A model generated the notes under the pieces. That model was not told the origin of the DNA. It worked only from the letters and a program-made list of their open reading frames with translations, and ran no database searches. Both the position numbers and the translations under genes were made by a program. From positions 434,001-498,000 of the forward strand of contig NZ_JAOQNS010000002.1 in the NCBI RefSeq assembly GCF_025961475.1: 64,000 nt of DNA, written 5' to 3'. Below are positions 42,118 to 50,667 of the stretch, piece by piece; position 1 is the first letter of the stretch; each line of letters opens with the position of its first letter. This DNA comes from Rhodobium gokarnense. Lineage in GTDB: Bacteria > Pseudomonadota > Alphaproteobacteria > Rhizobiales > Rhodobiaceae.

Positions 42118-43288
42118 GGGCTTCGGCTCCGCCGGTGTCCTTGGCATGGAACTGGAGGTATTTCTGCAGGAAGCGGTACTGCTCGGTGTCCAGCACGATG
42201 AACCGCTTCATGGCCTTCAGGCTGCCGATCCACTGGTTGGCGAGCAGGTGGTCCTTCTCCGGCAGCGAATGGCAGACCGAGCAGCTCGAGGTGTACATTT
42301 CCTTGCCGTAGTCCCAGAGCTTCTTCTGGTCGGCGATCACCGCGCCGGACTTGATCCAGCCTTCCATGCTGACCTGGTGCCAGGTGAGGTCGGTGTCCGG
42401 ATCGACTTCGGTCTTGATCCGCTGGATGGCGTCGACCGCGTTCTTGCTGGCGGTGGCGGAGAAGATGCGGTGGCCGCGAAGGGCGTAGATCACCTGGTCG
42501 ACCTGGTCCTGCTGCCAGCCGTCGACGCGCACCTTGAGGAGGTCGCCGTCGCGCTCCAGCACGCTCACCTCGGTCGCCGCGAGCAGCCGGCCGGCCGCCT
42601 TGCCGCCGCCCTTGGCCGCGTCCTCGGTGAGGAAGTAGGGCTGGGTCTCGATGGTGTAGACCGTGTCCGCCGACGGCGTGTTAGCCTTCGCCGCGGCCTT
42701 GAGGTCCTTGAACATCGCCAGGTAGCCGGCGGTCATGTCCGGCATCTTGTGGGCGATGCCCTTGTGGCAGTCGATGCAGGTGTCGCCGTTCTTCATGGCC
42801 GTCTGCATCTGCTTGGAGGCCTTTTCGCTCTGCTTGTGGAAGTCCATGGTCTCGAACGAATGGCAGTTTCGGCATTCGCGCGAGTCCGTCGCCTTCATGG
42901 TGTCCCAGACCCGCTGCGCCATCTCCAGCCGGTGCTCCTGGAACTTCTCCTTGGTGTCGATGGTGCCCATGACCTTGTGCAGGAGCTCGTTGGAGGCCTG
43001 CACCTTGCGGATCAGCTTCGCCGTCCAGGGCTTCGGCACGTGGCAATCGGAACAGATCGCCCGCACGCCGGAGGCGTTCTTGTAATGCACGGTTTCCGTG
43101 TATTCCGCATAGACGTTATCGCGCATCTCGTGGCAGGAGATGCAGAACTCCAAGGTGTTCGTATATTCCATGAAGGTGTTGAAGCCGCCCCAGAAGACGA
43201 CACCACCGATACCGCCGACAATGAGCACGGCGCCGAGCGCGTATTTGCTTGTCGGCCGCCACAAAGTCCGCCAGATTCTTCCGAACAT
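42110..43288 (-). CDS. torC: Pentahaem c-type cytochrome TorC
   Basis: From the ATG at 43288 (GGGAG upstream) the protein has 392 residues. An N-terminal membrane anchor (YALGAVLIVGGIGGVVFWGG) precedes a NapC/NirT domain with four haem motifs (CISCH, CSDCH, CRNCH, CIDCH). The C-terminal SH3-like and monohaem domain follows with CSVCH, giving five haems in all. TorC takes electrons from menaquinol or ubiquinol and passes them to TorA; its C-terminal domain has a regulatory role in E. coli. It is the first gene of the torC-torD pair. Confidence 0.95.
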   Translation of the reverse strand: MFGRIWRTLWRPTSKYALGAVLIVGGIGGVVFWGGFNTFMEYTNTLEFCISCHEMRDNVYAEYTETVHYKNASGVRAICSDCHVPKPWTAKLIRKVQASNELLHKVMGTIDTKEKFQEHRLEMAQRVWDTMKATDSRECRNCHSFETMDFHKQSEKASKQMQTAMKNGDTCIDCHKGIAHKMPDMTAGYLAMFKDLKAAAKANTPSADTVYTIETQPYFLTEDAAKGGGKAAGRLLAATEVSVLERDGDLLKVRVDGWQQDQVDQVIYALRGHRIFSATASKNAVDAIQRIKTEVDPDTDLTWHQVSMEGWIKSGAVIADQKKLWDYGKEMYTSSCSVCHSLPEKDHLLANQWIGSLKAMKRFIVLDTEQYRFLQKYLQFHAKDTGGAEAHG

Positions 43289-43357
43289 TCTGGTCTCCCG
43301 CCGTGAGAGGAAAATGGCCACAGGGGCCGATCGTGTTTGCGGACCATAGGCGGGCGG

Positions 43358-43433
43358 TGTAAACGCCGTTCCGGACAGAATTGAACGGCATGTAGAAAGC
43401 TGTAAACAGCTTGTAAACAAGAAAGCTGCATAC
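43358..43433 (-). promoter_or_regulatory. TGTAAAC box array upstream of torC (candidate TorR sites)
   Basis: Boxes start at 43358, 43391, 43401 and 43412, with a weaker one (TGCATAC) at 43427. Spacing 33-10-11 and the GCCGTTC-N11-GAACGGC dyad are the same as at torA. The region is also the divergent torR leader. Confidence 0.65.
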
Positions 43434-43458
43434 AGCTTGCAGACAATAAGGAGCGGCC

Positions 43459-44190
43459 GTGACCGGCGATCGGCGGGCGGGCACCAGTCGGCAGAACCAC
43501 ATTCTGGTCGTGGAGGACGACGCCACCAGCCGGGTGACGCTCGCCGGCTATTTCGAGAACGAGGGGTTCAGGGTCACCGAGGCCGGCGATGGCGCTGAGA
43601 TGCGGGCCGCATTCGCCCGCGGCGACGTCGACCTCGTGATGCTCGACATCCGCCTGCCCGGTGAGGACGGCCTGACGCTCCTGAAGGAACTGCGCCAGCA
43701 GTCCGACATCGGCGTCATCATGGTCACCGGCAAGAACGACGACTTCGACCGGGTGGTGGCGCTGGAAATCGGCGCCGACGACTATGTGACGAAGCCCTTC
43801 AACCCGCGCGAACTGCTGGCCAGGACCAAGAACCTGCTACGACGCACCTATGCCGCGCGGATGGCCGACCGGGCCTCAAGGGTGAAGAACTTTTCCGGCT
43901 GGACGCTCGATCTCGACAAGCGCGGGCTGACGTCGCCCGGCGGCGACGACGTGCGCCTCACCCGCGGCGAGTTCGAACTGCTGACGGCGCTGGTCGACAA
44001 TTCCGGCCGGGTGCTGACCCGCGACAACCTGCTCGACCACCTCAACCACCGCGAATGGGACCCGAGCGACCGCACGGTCGACGTCCTCATCGGGCGCCTC
44101 CGCCGCAAGCTGGAGGTCGACCCGAAGGACCCGGCCCTGATCATCACGGTGCATGGCGTCGGCTACGTCTTCACCGGATCGCCGAACTGA
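43459..44190 (+). CDS. torR: OmpR-family response regulator, TorR-like
   Basis: The 243-residue protein begins at a GTG preceded by AAGGAG. The receiver domain has HILVVEDDATSR, the phosphoacceptor in VMLDIRLPGEDG and the Lys of VTKPFNPRE. A winged-helix output domain follows (VRLTRGEFELLTALVDNSG ... RTVDVLIGRLRRKLEVD). Placed divergently from torC, it is the obvious regulator of the box arrays. Its 3' end overlaps the convergent hybrid kinase gene by 20 bases. Confidence 0.88.
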   Translation: MTGDRRAGTSRQNHILVVEDDATSRVTLAGYFENEGFRVTEAGDGAEMRAAFARGDVDLVMLDIRLPGEDGLTLLKELRQQSDIGVIMVTGKNDDFDRVVALEIGADDYVTKPFNPRELLARTKNLLRRTYAARMADRASRVKNFSGWTLDLDKRGLTSPGGDDVRLTRGEFELLTALVDNSGRVLTRDNLLDHLNHREWDPSDRTVDVLIGRLRRKLEVDPKDPALIITVHGVGYVFTGSPN

Positions 44191-46654
44191 AGATATCGGA
44201 CGGCCCTTTGGCGTCCGCGCTTTCCGCTCCCGCCGAGATGGCGTGCCAGCTTTCCTTGAGCGCCTTCAGCGACAGCACGTAGGTGGTCTTCAGCGCCTCG
44301 AAGCGGCCGCGGACGGTGTCCGCATCCCGCGCCTCGGCCGCCGCTTCAACGGCGACGGCAAGGTCGGCGAGCCGGTTGAGGCCGACATTGCGGGCCGCGC
44401 TCTTCAGCGAATGGGCGCGCCGGGCAATCTCGGCAAAGGCCCCGTCGGCAACGTCGGAGGAAAGCGCGTCGAGGGCCGCGGGCGTTGTCTCGGCGAACAC
44501 CTTGACGATGCGCTCCGCGCGGGCCTTGCCGATCATCTCGAAATGGCCGCGCAGCACCGCCGCGTCGATCAGGTCGGCATCAGCCTCGAAGCCGCTACCG
44601 TTTGTGGGCGGGACCGCCGCGCTGTCGTCCGGCTCAGTCGATCCGGCATCCGCAGCAGGGCTCTTTGCCGGCGAATTGCGCTCGGCAAGGCACCGGGCGA
44701 TCGCCTCGGCAAGGTCCTCGGCGGAAAACGGCTTGCCCAGAAAGCCGTCGGCGCCGGCGGCAAAGGCGCGCTCCACTTCGGTCCGCACGACCGAGGCGCT
44801 GATCATGATCACCGGCATCGCGGCCTTGTCCGCATCGGCGAGCTTGCGGATCCGGCGCACCACTTCCACGCCGCTGATGCCGGGCATGCGGTCGTCCATC
44901 AGGATGAGGTCGAAGCGCCCACGCACGATCCGCGACAGCGCCTCCTCGCCGGTGCCCGCGATGACGATCTCGTGGCCGAGCCGGCTCAAAAATCCCTCGG
45001 TGACGATCTGGTTGATCTCGTTGTCCTCGACGAGGAGCACGCTGAGTTGCTCAGGCTGCCAGCCCGGCGCCGCGGAGGTCGGCACCAGCGAGGCTGCGGC
45101 CGGCTTCAGCGCCGGCACGGTGAACTGGAAGGTGCTGCCACCACCGGCATTGCGCCTGCACGATATCTCGCCGCCCATCACGTCGACCAGCCGCTTGCAG
45201 ATGGCGAGCCCGAGGCCGGTGCCGCCGAAGAGCCGTCCGGTGGAAACGCTCTGCTGGGTGAACGGTTCGAACAGCCGTTCGTTTCCCTGCGCCGGCACGC
45301 CGATGCCGGTATCGACGACCTCGAGCCGGATCGCCTCCGCCCCCTGGATCTTGCCCTTGGAGGGCAGGGCCCGGATGGTGATCTCGCCCTCATGGGTGAA
45401 CTTGACGGCATTGTTGCCGAGATTGAGCAGCACCTGGCGGATCTTGCCCGGATCGCCGCGCATCAGCACCGGCGTTTCCGGATCGATGCTGACGGTCAGC
45501 CTCAATCCCTTCTTCTCCGCCGCCGTTCCGAGCAGTTCGCCGATCTGGCCGACGACCTTCGTGAGGTCGAAATCGACCGTTTCCAGTTCCAGCACGCCGG
45601 CCTCGATCTTGGAATAGTCGAGGATGTCGTTGAGCACCGCCATCAGCACCTCGCCGGAGGCGGTCAGGCCGCTGAGGAAATAGCGCTGGCGCTCGGTGAG
45701 GTCGGTGTCGTTGAGGAGGTCCGCCATGCCGAGGACGCCGTTGATCGGCGTGCGGATCTCGTGGCTCATGGTGGCCAGGAACGCCGACTTCGCCCGGTTC
45801 GCGGCTTCTGCATCCTCGCGCGCCTGGCGATATTCGGTGACGTCGTTGAGGATCAGCACCGTGCCGAGGAATTTCTCCGAGATATCGAGCATGCGCTGGA
45901 CGCGGACGGCGAAGTGGCGCGTGCCGCTGTTGGTCTCAAGCGGCATGTCGAAGCCGTCGGCGCTTGCCGCCCGCGCCATCAGCGCATCGATCTGGTGCAT
46001 CAGCGCGGAGTGCCGCTCGCTGCCGTAGTAGATCGCGCCGGGGTCGTTGGCGCCGATGAACAGCGCATGGGCGGTGTAGTTCATGTTCTGCACCGCGCCG
46101 GTATCGTCGAGGAGGATCACCGGGTCGTTGAGGCTCTCGAAGATCGTCAGATACTTGTTCTTCTCGTTGGTGATCCGCCGGTTCTCTTCCTGGATTTCGG
46201 CGAGCTTGGCGCTCTCGGAGGTGTTGCACCACTCGGTGCAGTAGCCGAGCTCGATGAGGTCGAAGAAGCGCTCCACGAAGAGGCGGTAGTACTCCCGCTG
46301 GTCCGCCGGAAAATCCTGGGCGACGATCAGGTCGAGATAGCTCTGGCGGTAATATTTGGTGAGGCCGAGGAAGAGGTTCAGCGTGATGCCGCGGGCCCGG
46401 TGCTGCTGCGCCTGTTCGACGCCGAAGGCGGCGATCGGGTTGCGCGAAAAATCCATGTCGGCCGGCATCTCCGGCGGCGTGTCGAAGATTTCCAGCGCCG
46501 CCAGCAGCGGGTCCGAAAGGCCGCAGATCGAGGCCCGCCAGGCTTCCTTCAGCGTCGAGGTATAGGCGGTGTAGCCGTGCGCCTTGGCATAGGTGACGAC
46601 GCGCTCGATCAGCCAGTCCTCGTTCTCGGCGATAAGCTGCCGCAGCTTTTCCAT
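44171..46654 (-). CDS. Soluble hybrid sensor kinase with PAS, receiver and Hpt domains
   Basis: The 827-residue protein starts at the ATG at 46654 (GAGGAGAG upstream). A helical N-terminal domain at about 1-175 has no assigned family, then come a PAS domain (YLTIFESLNDPVILLDDTG), a HisKA domain with the His in MSHEIRTPINGVLGM, an ATPase domain (GTGLGLAICKRLVDVMGG), a receiver with the Asp in LILMDDRMPGISG, and a C-terminal Hpt with the His in RRAHSLKSAARNVG. The domain order is that of TorS, but I see no membrane segments or periplasmic sensor. It probably signals to the convergent TorR-like regulator. Confidence 0.88.
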   Translation of the reverse strand: MEKLRQLIAENEDWLIERVVTYAKAHGYTAYTSTLKEAWRASICGLSDPLLAALEIFDTPPEMPADMDFSRNPIAAFGVEQAQQHRARGITLNLFLGLTKYYRQSYLDLIVAQDFPADQREYYRLFVERFFDLIELGYCTEWCNTSESAKLAEIQEENRRITNEKNKYLTIFESLNDPVILLDDTGAVQNMNYTAHALFIGANDPGAIYYGSERHSALMHQIDALMARAASADGFDMPLETNSGTRHFAVRVQRMLDISEKFLGTVLILNDVTEYRQAREDAEAANRAKSAFLATMSHEIRTPINGVLGMADLLNDTDLTERQRYFLSGLTASGEVLMAVLNDILDYSKIEAGVLELETVDFDLTKVVGQIGELLGTAAEKKGLRLTVSIDPETPVLMRGDPGKIRQVLLNLGNNAVKFTHEGEITIRALPSKGKIQGAEAIRLEVVDTGIGVPAQGNERLFEPFTQQSVSTGRLFGGTGLGLAICKRLVDVMGGEISCRRNAGGGSTFQFTVPALKPAAASLVPTSAAPGWQPEQLSVLLVEDNEINQIVTEGFLSRLGHEIVIAGTGEEALSRIVRGRFDLILMDDRMPGISGVEVVRRIRKLADADKAAMPVIMISASVVRTEVERAFAAGADGFLGKPFSAEDLAEAIARCLAERNSPAKSPAADAGSTEPDDSAAVPPTNGSGFEADADLIDAAVLRGHFEMIGKARAERIVKVFAETTPAALDALSSDVADGAFAEIARRAHSLKSAARNVGLNRLADLAVAVEAAAEARDADTVRGRFEALKTTYVLSLKALKESWHAISAGAESADAKGPSDIFSSAIR

Positions 46655-46726
46655 GGCACTCTCCTCGGAGAAGGCGGCTACTATATCAAGATCGAGTCGC
46701 AAGGAAATGCGGGCCAAACCCACCCC

Positions 46727-47170
46727 ATGGCAATCAATCTTTTCACCATCGGCTATACGCAATCGACGGCCGAGCGGTTCTTTTCCCGACTGACGGGGGC
46801 GGGCGTTGCCACCCTCATCGACATCCGCGTCTCGAACCGCTCGCAGCTTGCCGGCTTTGCCAGGATGCCGGACCTTGCCTTCTTCCTGGAGAAGGTCTCT
46901 GGCATCGCCTACCGCTACGAGGAGCTTCTCGCCCCGCCCCTGGACCTGATGCGCGCCTACCGGGCCAAGGAGTTCTCCTATCCGGCCTACGCCGAGACCT
47001 ATCGCGGCCTCCTCATCGAGCGCGGCGCGGCTGAGAAATTGGACCCCGCCGCCTTCGACCGCGGCTGCCTGCTTTGCAGCGAGGCCAAACCCGACACCTG
47101 CCACCGCAAGCTCGCCGCGGAATTTCTGACGGAGCGCTGGGGCGAAGAGGTCGCCATCGGGCATTTGTGA
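46727..47170 (+). CDS. DUF488 family protein
   Basis: The 147-residue protein matches DUF488: LFTIGYTQSTAERFFSRL at the N-terminus, TLIDIRVSNRSQLAGFA, and the Cys-containing C-terminus LLCSEAKPDTCHRKLAAEFL. The start is the first ATG of the conserved domain and leaves a 72-base divergent promoter region with the hybrid kinase. The function of the family is unknown; the conserved Cys-x(n)-His tail suggests nucleotide or metal chemistry. Confidence 0.88.
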   Translation: MAINLFTIGYTQSTAERFFSRLTGAGVATLIDIRVSNRSQLAGFARMPDLAFFLEKVSGIAYRYEELLAPPLDLMRAYRAKEFSYPAYAETYRGLLIERGAAEKLDPAAFDRGCLLCSEAKPDTCHRKLAAEFLTERWGEEVAIGHL

Positions 47171-47282
47171 GAGGCAGCGGCCGGCGCGACTCCCCCCTTC
47201 GTGATTGGACGCTCCCGCTGGCCCCCGTTACCGTCCGTTACGGTAAACATTTTCTTTGCGATTCAGTGTCAAAACGGACCGC

Positions 47283-48050
47283 ATGCCGAACCGATTTTTT
47301 CCCGTAATCCTCATCGCCCTTCTGCTCGCTGCCTGTGCCGGCGGCGACGTGACGAAGAACCTTGCCCCGGTGGAACAGCACCCGGTCGGGTTCGTCGAGG
47401 GCATCGACATCTCCAAATACCAGGGCGACATCGACTGGCGCACGGTCAGGAAGGCGGGCATCCGCTTCGCCTTCATCAAGGCGACGGAGGGCGGCGACGT
47501 CGTCGACGATCGCTTCGATGAGAACTGGCGCGCGGCCAAGGCGGCGGGCGTTGCCCGCGGCGCCTACCATTTCTACTATTTCTGCCGTACGGCCGAGGAC
47601 CAGGTGAAATGGTTCATCCGCAACGTGCCGAAGGACCCGGACGCCCTGCCGCCGGTGCTCGACATGGAGTGGAACGCCCATTCGCCGAGCTGCAAGAAGC
47701 GGCCGCCGCGCGACAAGGTGCTGGCCGAGATGCGCGTGTTCCTGGAGGCGGCCGAGCGCTATTACGGCAAGAAGCCGATCATCTATTCCTCGGTCGATTT
47801 CCACCAGGATATCCTGGAGGGTGCGCTGAAGGAGTATCCGTTCTGGCTGCGCTCCGTCGCCGGCCATCCGAGCACCAAGTACCGCAGCCGCGCCTGGGTG
47901 TTCTGGCAGTACACCGGCACCGGCGAGGTCGACGGCATCGACGGCAAGGTCGACCGCAACGTCTTCAACGGCAACGCCGCCGCCTGGAAACGCTGGCTGG
48001 AGAAGCAGACCGACGATCCGACCCCGGCGCGGCCGCCGACCCGGCCCTGA
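47283..48050 (+). CDS. GH25 lysozyme-like lipoprotein
   Basis: From the ATG at 47283 the protein is 255 residues. A lipoprotein signal ends with the lipobox LLAAC. The GH25 muramidase domain has the catalytic-site motifs GIDISKYQGDIDW, FAFIKATEGGD and VLDMEWNAHS, plus VFWQYTGTGEVDGIDG. It should cleave peptidoglycan between MurNAc and GlcNAc from a membrane-anchored position. A Pro-rich tail ends the protein. No immunity or secretion genes are adjacent, so housekeeping wall remodelling is likelier than effector use. Confidence 0.9.
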   Translation: MPNRFFPVILIALLLAACAGGDVTKNLAPVEQHPVGFVEGIDISKYQGDIDWRTVRKAGIRFAFIKATEGGDVVDDRFDENWRAAKAAGVARGAYHFYYFCRTAEDQVKWFIRNVPKDPDALPPVLDMEWNAHSPSCKKRPPRDKVLAEMRVFLEAAERYYGKKPIIYSSVDFHQDILEGALKEYPFWLRSVAGHPSTKYRSRAWVFWQYTGTGEVDGIDGKVDRNVFNGNAAAWKRWLEKQTDDPTPARPPTRP

Positions 48051-48095
48051 GGCAAGTGCCGGCCGGCTCCGTTCGGGGCGCCGTCCTTGTGCAGC

Positions 48096-48257
48096 CTACC
48101 AGCCGAAGATGCGGCCGCTGCCAAGACCCGTGCTGCTGAGGCCCTTGACCGGACCTGCCGCGGCCTCGGTCGTCGTCACGGTGGTGAAGGTGGTGGTGGC
48201 CATTGCGAGCCCGACCATCAGCATCAGGGCGGTGAGGGTCTTCTTGAAGGTGGTCAT
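48096..48257 (-). CDS. Small exported protein, unknown
   Basis: The 53-residue product starts at an ATG with AGGAGA upstream. A Sec signal (FKKTLTALMLMVGLAMATTT) is followed by a Thr-rich stretch and a Gly-rich tail ending GRIFGW. The mature part would be only about 25 residues. I recognise no family. Confidence 0.6.
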   Translation of the reverse strand: MTTFKKTLTALMLMVGLAMATTTFTTVTTTEAAAGPVKGLSSTGLGSGRIFGW

Positions 48258-48393
48258 GTCGATCTCCTGTTTTCGATCTCTGTCGATGATCAAAGGCTAC
48301 CCGCGCGGCGGCCCGACCGCTGTGCTCTCGGTCACAGTTTTCGCGTTCGAGGGGAGATCGGGCAGGAGGGTCCATTCGCTCGGGACGGCGAGA

Positions 48394-48438
48394 AGAAAAA
48401 TGAGCGCTATTGGAGGTGCATGAACTCCAATAGCGCTC
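48394..48438 (-). terminator. Rho-independent terminator of the transporter/CoA-ligase operon
   Basis: A perfect 14-bp stem (GAGCGCTATTGGAG and its complement) with a 9-base loop is followed on the minus strand by ATTTTTCTTCT. It lies 193 bases past the last gene of the operon. Confidence 0.85.
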
Positions 48439-48630
48439 CGGTGACCGGTGTCAGTCTCGTTGCCCGGCGCCCCGAAGCAGGCGGTTCGGTTTCTCCGGGG
48501 GCGCCGCGCTGATATCGGTCACCGAGTTGGCGGAAAGGCGGCGGGCTTCAGGAACCGCACTTTCCTGGTGGCAAAGTCAGGTCTCGTCAGAACGGGCATC
48601 GGCCGCCAACGACGGCCTCGTCCATCGGGC

Positions 48631-49509
48631 TCAGGCGACGGCCTTCAGCCGCTCGGAAAGCAGCTCGGGAAGCTGGCTCGGAACGTCCGCGACGGCGACG
48701 CCGGCGGCTTCCAGGGCGCGGCGCTTGGAGGCGTAGTCGCCCTGGCCGCCGGAGACGATGGCCCCGGCATGGCCCATCTTCTTGCCCGGCGGCGAGGCGC
48801 GCCCGGCAATGAAGGCTACCACGGGCTTCGACATGGTCCGGGCATACTCCGCCGCGTCCTCCTCCGCGCTGCCGCCGATCTCGCCGCACAGGACGACCGA
48901 TTCGGTTTTCGGGTCGGCGTCGAGCATTTCCAGCGCCTCGCGCGAGGTGGTGCCGATCATCGGATCGCCGCCGACGCCATAGAACACCGACTGGCCCATG
49001 CCGTTCTGGGTGAGGTTGAGGCTGACGAGGGTGCCGAGGCTGCCGGAGCGCGAGATGACGCCGACGCTGCCGGGCCGGAACACATTGGTGTTGAAGGCCG
49101 GCATGATGCCGGCGAAGGTCTCGCCCGGCGTGACGAGGCCGGCCGTGTTCGGCCCGACGATGCGGGTGCCGCTGGCGCGCGCCGCCGCATGCATTTCCAT
49201 CACGTCATGGGCCGGGATGTGCTCGGTCAGACAGACCAGCAGTTTCGCCCCTGCCTCGCAGGCATCGATGGCAGCGGCCTTTGCCGCCATCGGCGGGATG
49301 AACATCAGCGCGACGTCGAAGGCCCCGGCCTTGGCCGCGTCGCGCGCGCTGGCATGGACCGGCACGCCGAGGTGCTCGGTGCCCGCCTTCTTCGGATTGA
49401 CGCCGCCGATGACGTTGGCGCCGTAGTCCTGCATTGCCCTGGTCCAGAAGGTGCCCTGCTTGCCGGTGATGCCCTGGACGAGGATCTTGTGTTCTTTCCG
49501 GAGGATCAT
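48631..49509 (-). CDS. SucD-like ADP-forming acyl-CoA ligase, alpha subunit
   Basis: The 292-residue protein has the CoA-binding fold ([17 protein letters not shown]), [13 protein letters not shown] and the catalytic phosphohistidine motif [13 protein letters not shown] of succinyl-CoA synthetase alpha subunits. Its ATG overlaps the beta-subunit stop by 4 bases. It lacks TCA-cycle neighbours and lies in an operon with an acylating aldehyde dehydrogenase and a carboxylate transporter. A dedicated carboxylate, for example sulfoacetate, is a likelier substrate than succinate. Malate-CoA ligase is the main alternative. Confidence 0.85.
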   Translation of the reverse strand: MILRKEHKILVQGITGKQGTFWTRAMQDYGANVIGGVNPKKAGTEHLGVPVHASARDAAKAGAFDVALMFIPPMAAKAAAIDACEAGAKLLVCLTEHIPAHDVMEMHAAARASGTRIVGPNTAGLVTPGETFAGIMPAFNTNVFRPGSVGVISRSGSLGTLVSLNLTQNGMGQSVFYGVGGDPMIGTTSREALEMLDADPKTESVVLCGEIGGSAEEDAAEYARTMSKPVVAFIAGRASPPGKKMGHAGAIVSGGQGDYASKRRALEAAGVAVADVPSQLPELLSERLKAVA

Positions 49510-50642
49510 GCCGCTTTCTCCTTGGCTGCGCTGACCGCGGCCCTGACCGCGTCGTCCATCAGATCGAACGGCTCGATGCCGAGTTCCTTCTTGACGAGCG
49601 CGATCGCCTCGTCCTCGCCGGTGCCGTGGATCGTGAAGAACACCGGGATCGACGGATTGAGGTCCTTCCAGGCATTGACGACGCCCTCGGCCATCACGTC
49701 CGTGCGGGCAAAGGCGCCGCAGAAATTGACGAGCAGGCTGCGCAGGTTCGGATTGGCAAGAAGGATCGACAGCGCGTCCTTGGCCTTGGTGTAGGCCTCG
49801 CCGCCGACTTCCAGGAAATTAGCCGGCTCACCACCATAGTGGGTGACGGCATCCATGGTCGTCATGGTGAGGCCCGCGCCGTTGGCGAGCACGCCGACCG
49901 AACCGCCGAGCTCGATATAGCGCAGGCCTGCCTTCTGGGCCGCTTCCTCAAGCTCGGTCTGCGGCTCGGCAGCGGCGAATTCCGCCAGCCCCTGGTGCCG
50001 CCCGGCGGAGGAGTCGTCGAGCACGAACTTGCAGTCGAGCGCCACGACATTGCCGTCCTCGGTGACGACCAGCGGATTGATCTCCAGGAGATCGGCGTCG
50101 TACTTCCGATAGGCCCTGTAGAGCGCAACGAGGCTATCCGCGATCTTGTCCGCCGCGCCGGAAAGGTCGAGGCCGTCGAGCAGCGAGAGCGCGTCGTCGC
50201 GCGAAAGGCCCTTGGTGATGTCGACCGGGAGCCGGCGCATCGCGGTCGGGTCCTTTTCGGTCGCCTCTTCGACGTCCATGCCGCCCATGGTGGAGAACAG
50301 CACCATCGGCCCGCGCGTCTTCGGATCGTTGAGGACGGCGGCATAGAGTTCGCGCGCGATCGGCACCTGGCCCTCGATCAGCAGCTTTTCGACGGTGAAC
50401 CCGCCGATCTCCATGCCGAGGATCGCTTTCGCGTGTGCCTTGGCTTCGTCCGCCGTGGCTGCGAGCTTGATGCCGCCGGCCTTGCCGCGCTTTCCGGTCG
50501 GCACCTGGGCCTTGACGACGCACGGCCCGATCGCTTGGGCAGCCGCGTAGGCGGCCTCCGAGTCGGCGACAAGGCGAGCGGGAGGGATCGCCAACCCGCT
50601 CTTCGCCAGGAGCGGTTTGGCGGCGTACTCTTCGAAGTTCAT
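49506..50642 (-). CDS. SucC-like ADP-forming acyl-CoA ligase, beta subunit
   Basis: The 378-residue protein has an ATP-grasp domain (CVVKAQVPTGKRGKAGGIKL) and the C-terminal flavodoxin-like CoA-ligase domain (LLVNFCGAFARTDVMAEGV). The LLEINPLVVTEDG and VALDCKFVLDD segments are family hallmarks. With the alpha subunit it would use ATP, CoA and a carboxylate to form an acyl-CoA. The ATG has an AGGAAG-like site. It follows the aldehyde dehydrogenase gene by 25 bases. Confidence 0.88.
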   Translation of the reverse strand: MNFEEYAAKPLLAKSGLAIPPARLVADSEAAYAAAQAIGPCVVKAQVPTGKRGKAGGIKLAATADEAKAHAKAILGMEIGGFTVEKLLIEGQVPIARELYAAVLNDPKTRGPMVLFSTMGGMDVEEATEKDPTAMRRLPVDITKGLSRDDALSLLDGLDLSGAADKIADSLVALYRAYRKYDADLLEINPLVVTEDGNVVALDCKFVLDDSSAGRHQGLAEFAAAEPQTELEEAAQKAGLRYIELGGSVGVLANGAGLTMTTMDAVTHYGGEPANFLEVGGEAYTKAKDALSILLANPNLRSLLVNFCGAFARTDVMAEGVVNAWKDLNPSIPVFFTIHGTGEDEAIALVKKELGIEPFDLMDDAVRAAVSAAKEKAA

Positions 50643-50667
50643 TGTCTTGCCTTCCTGTCTTTCCGGA

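Noticed and set aside
43358-43433. CRISPR-like short direct repeats before torC
   Set aside because: Boxes are only 7 bases, few, and duplicated at torA with the same spacing; regulatory sites explain them better, and no cas gene is present.
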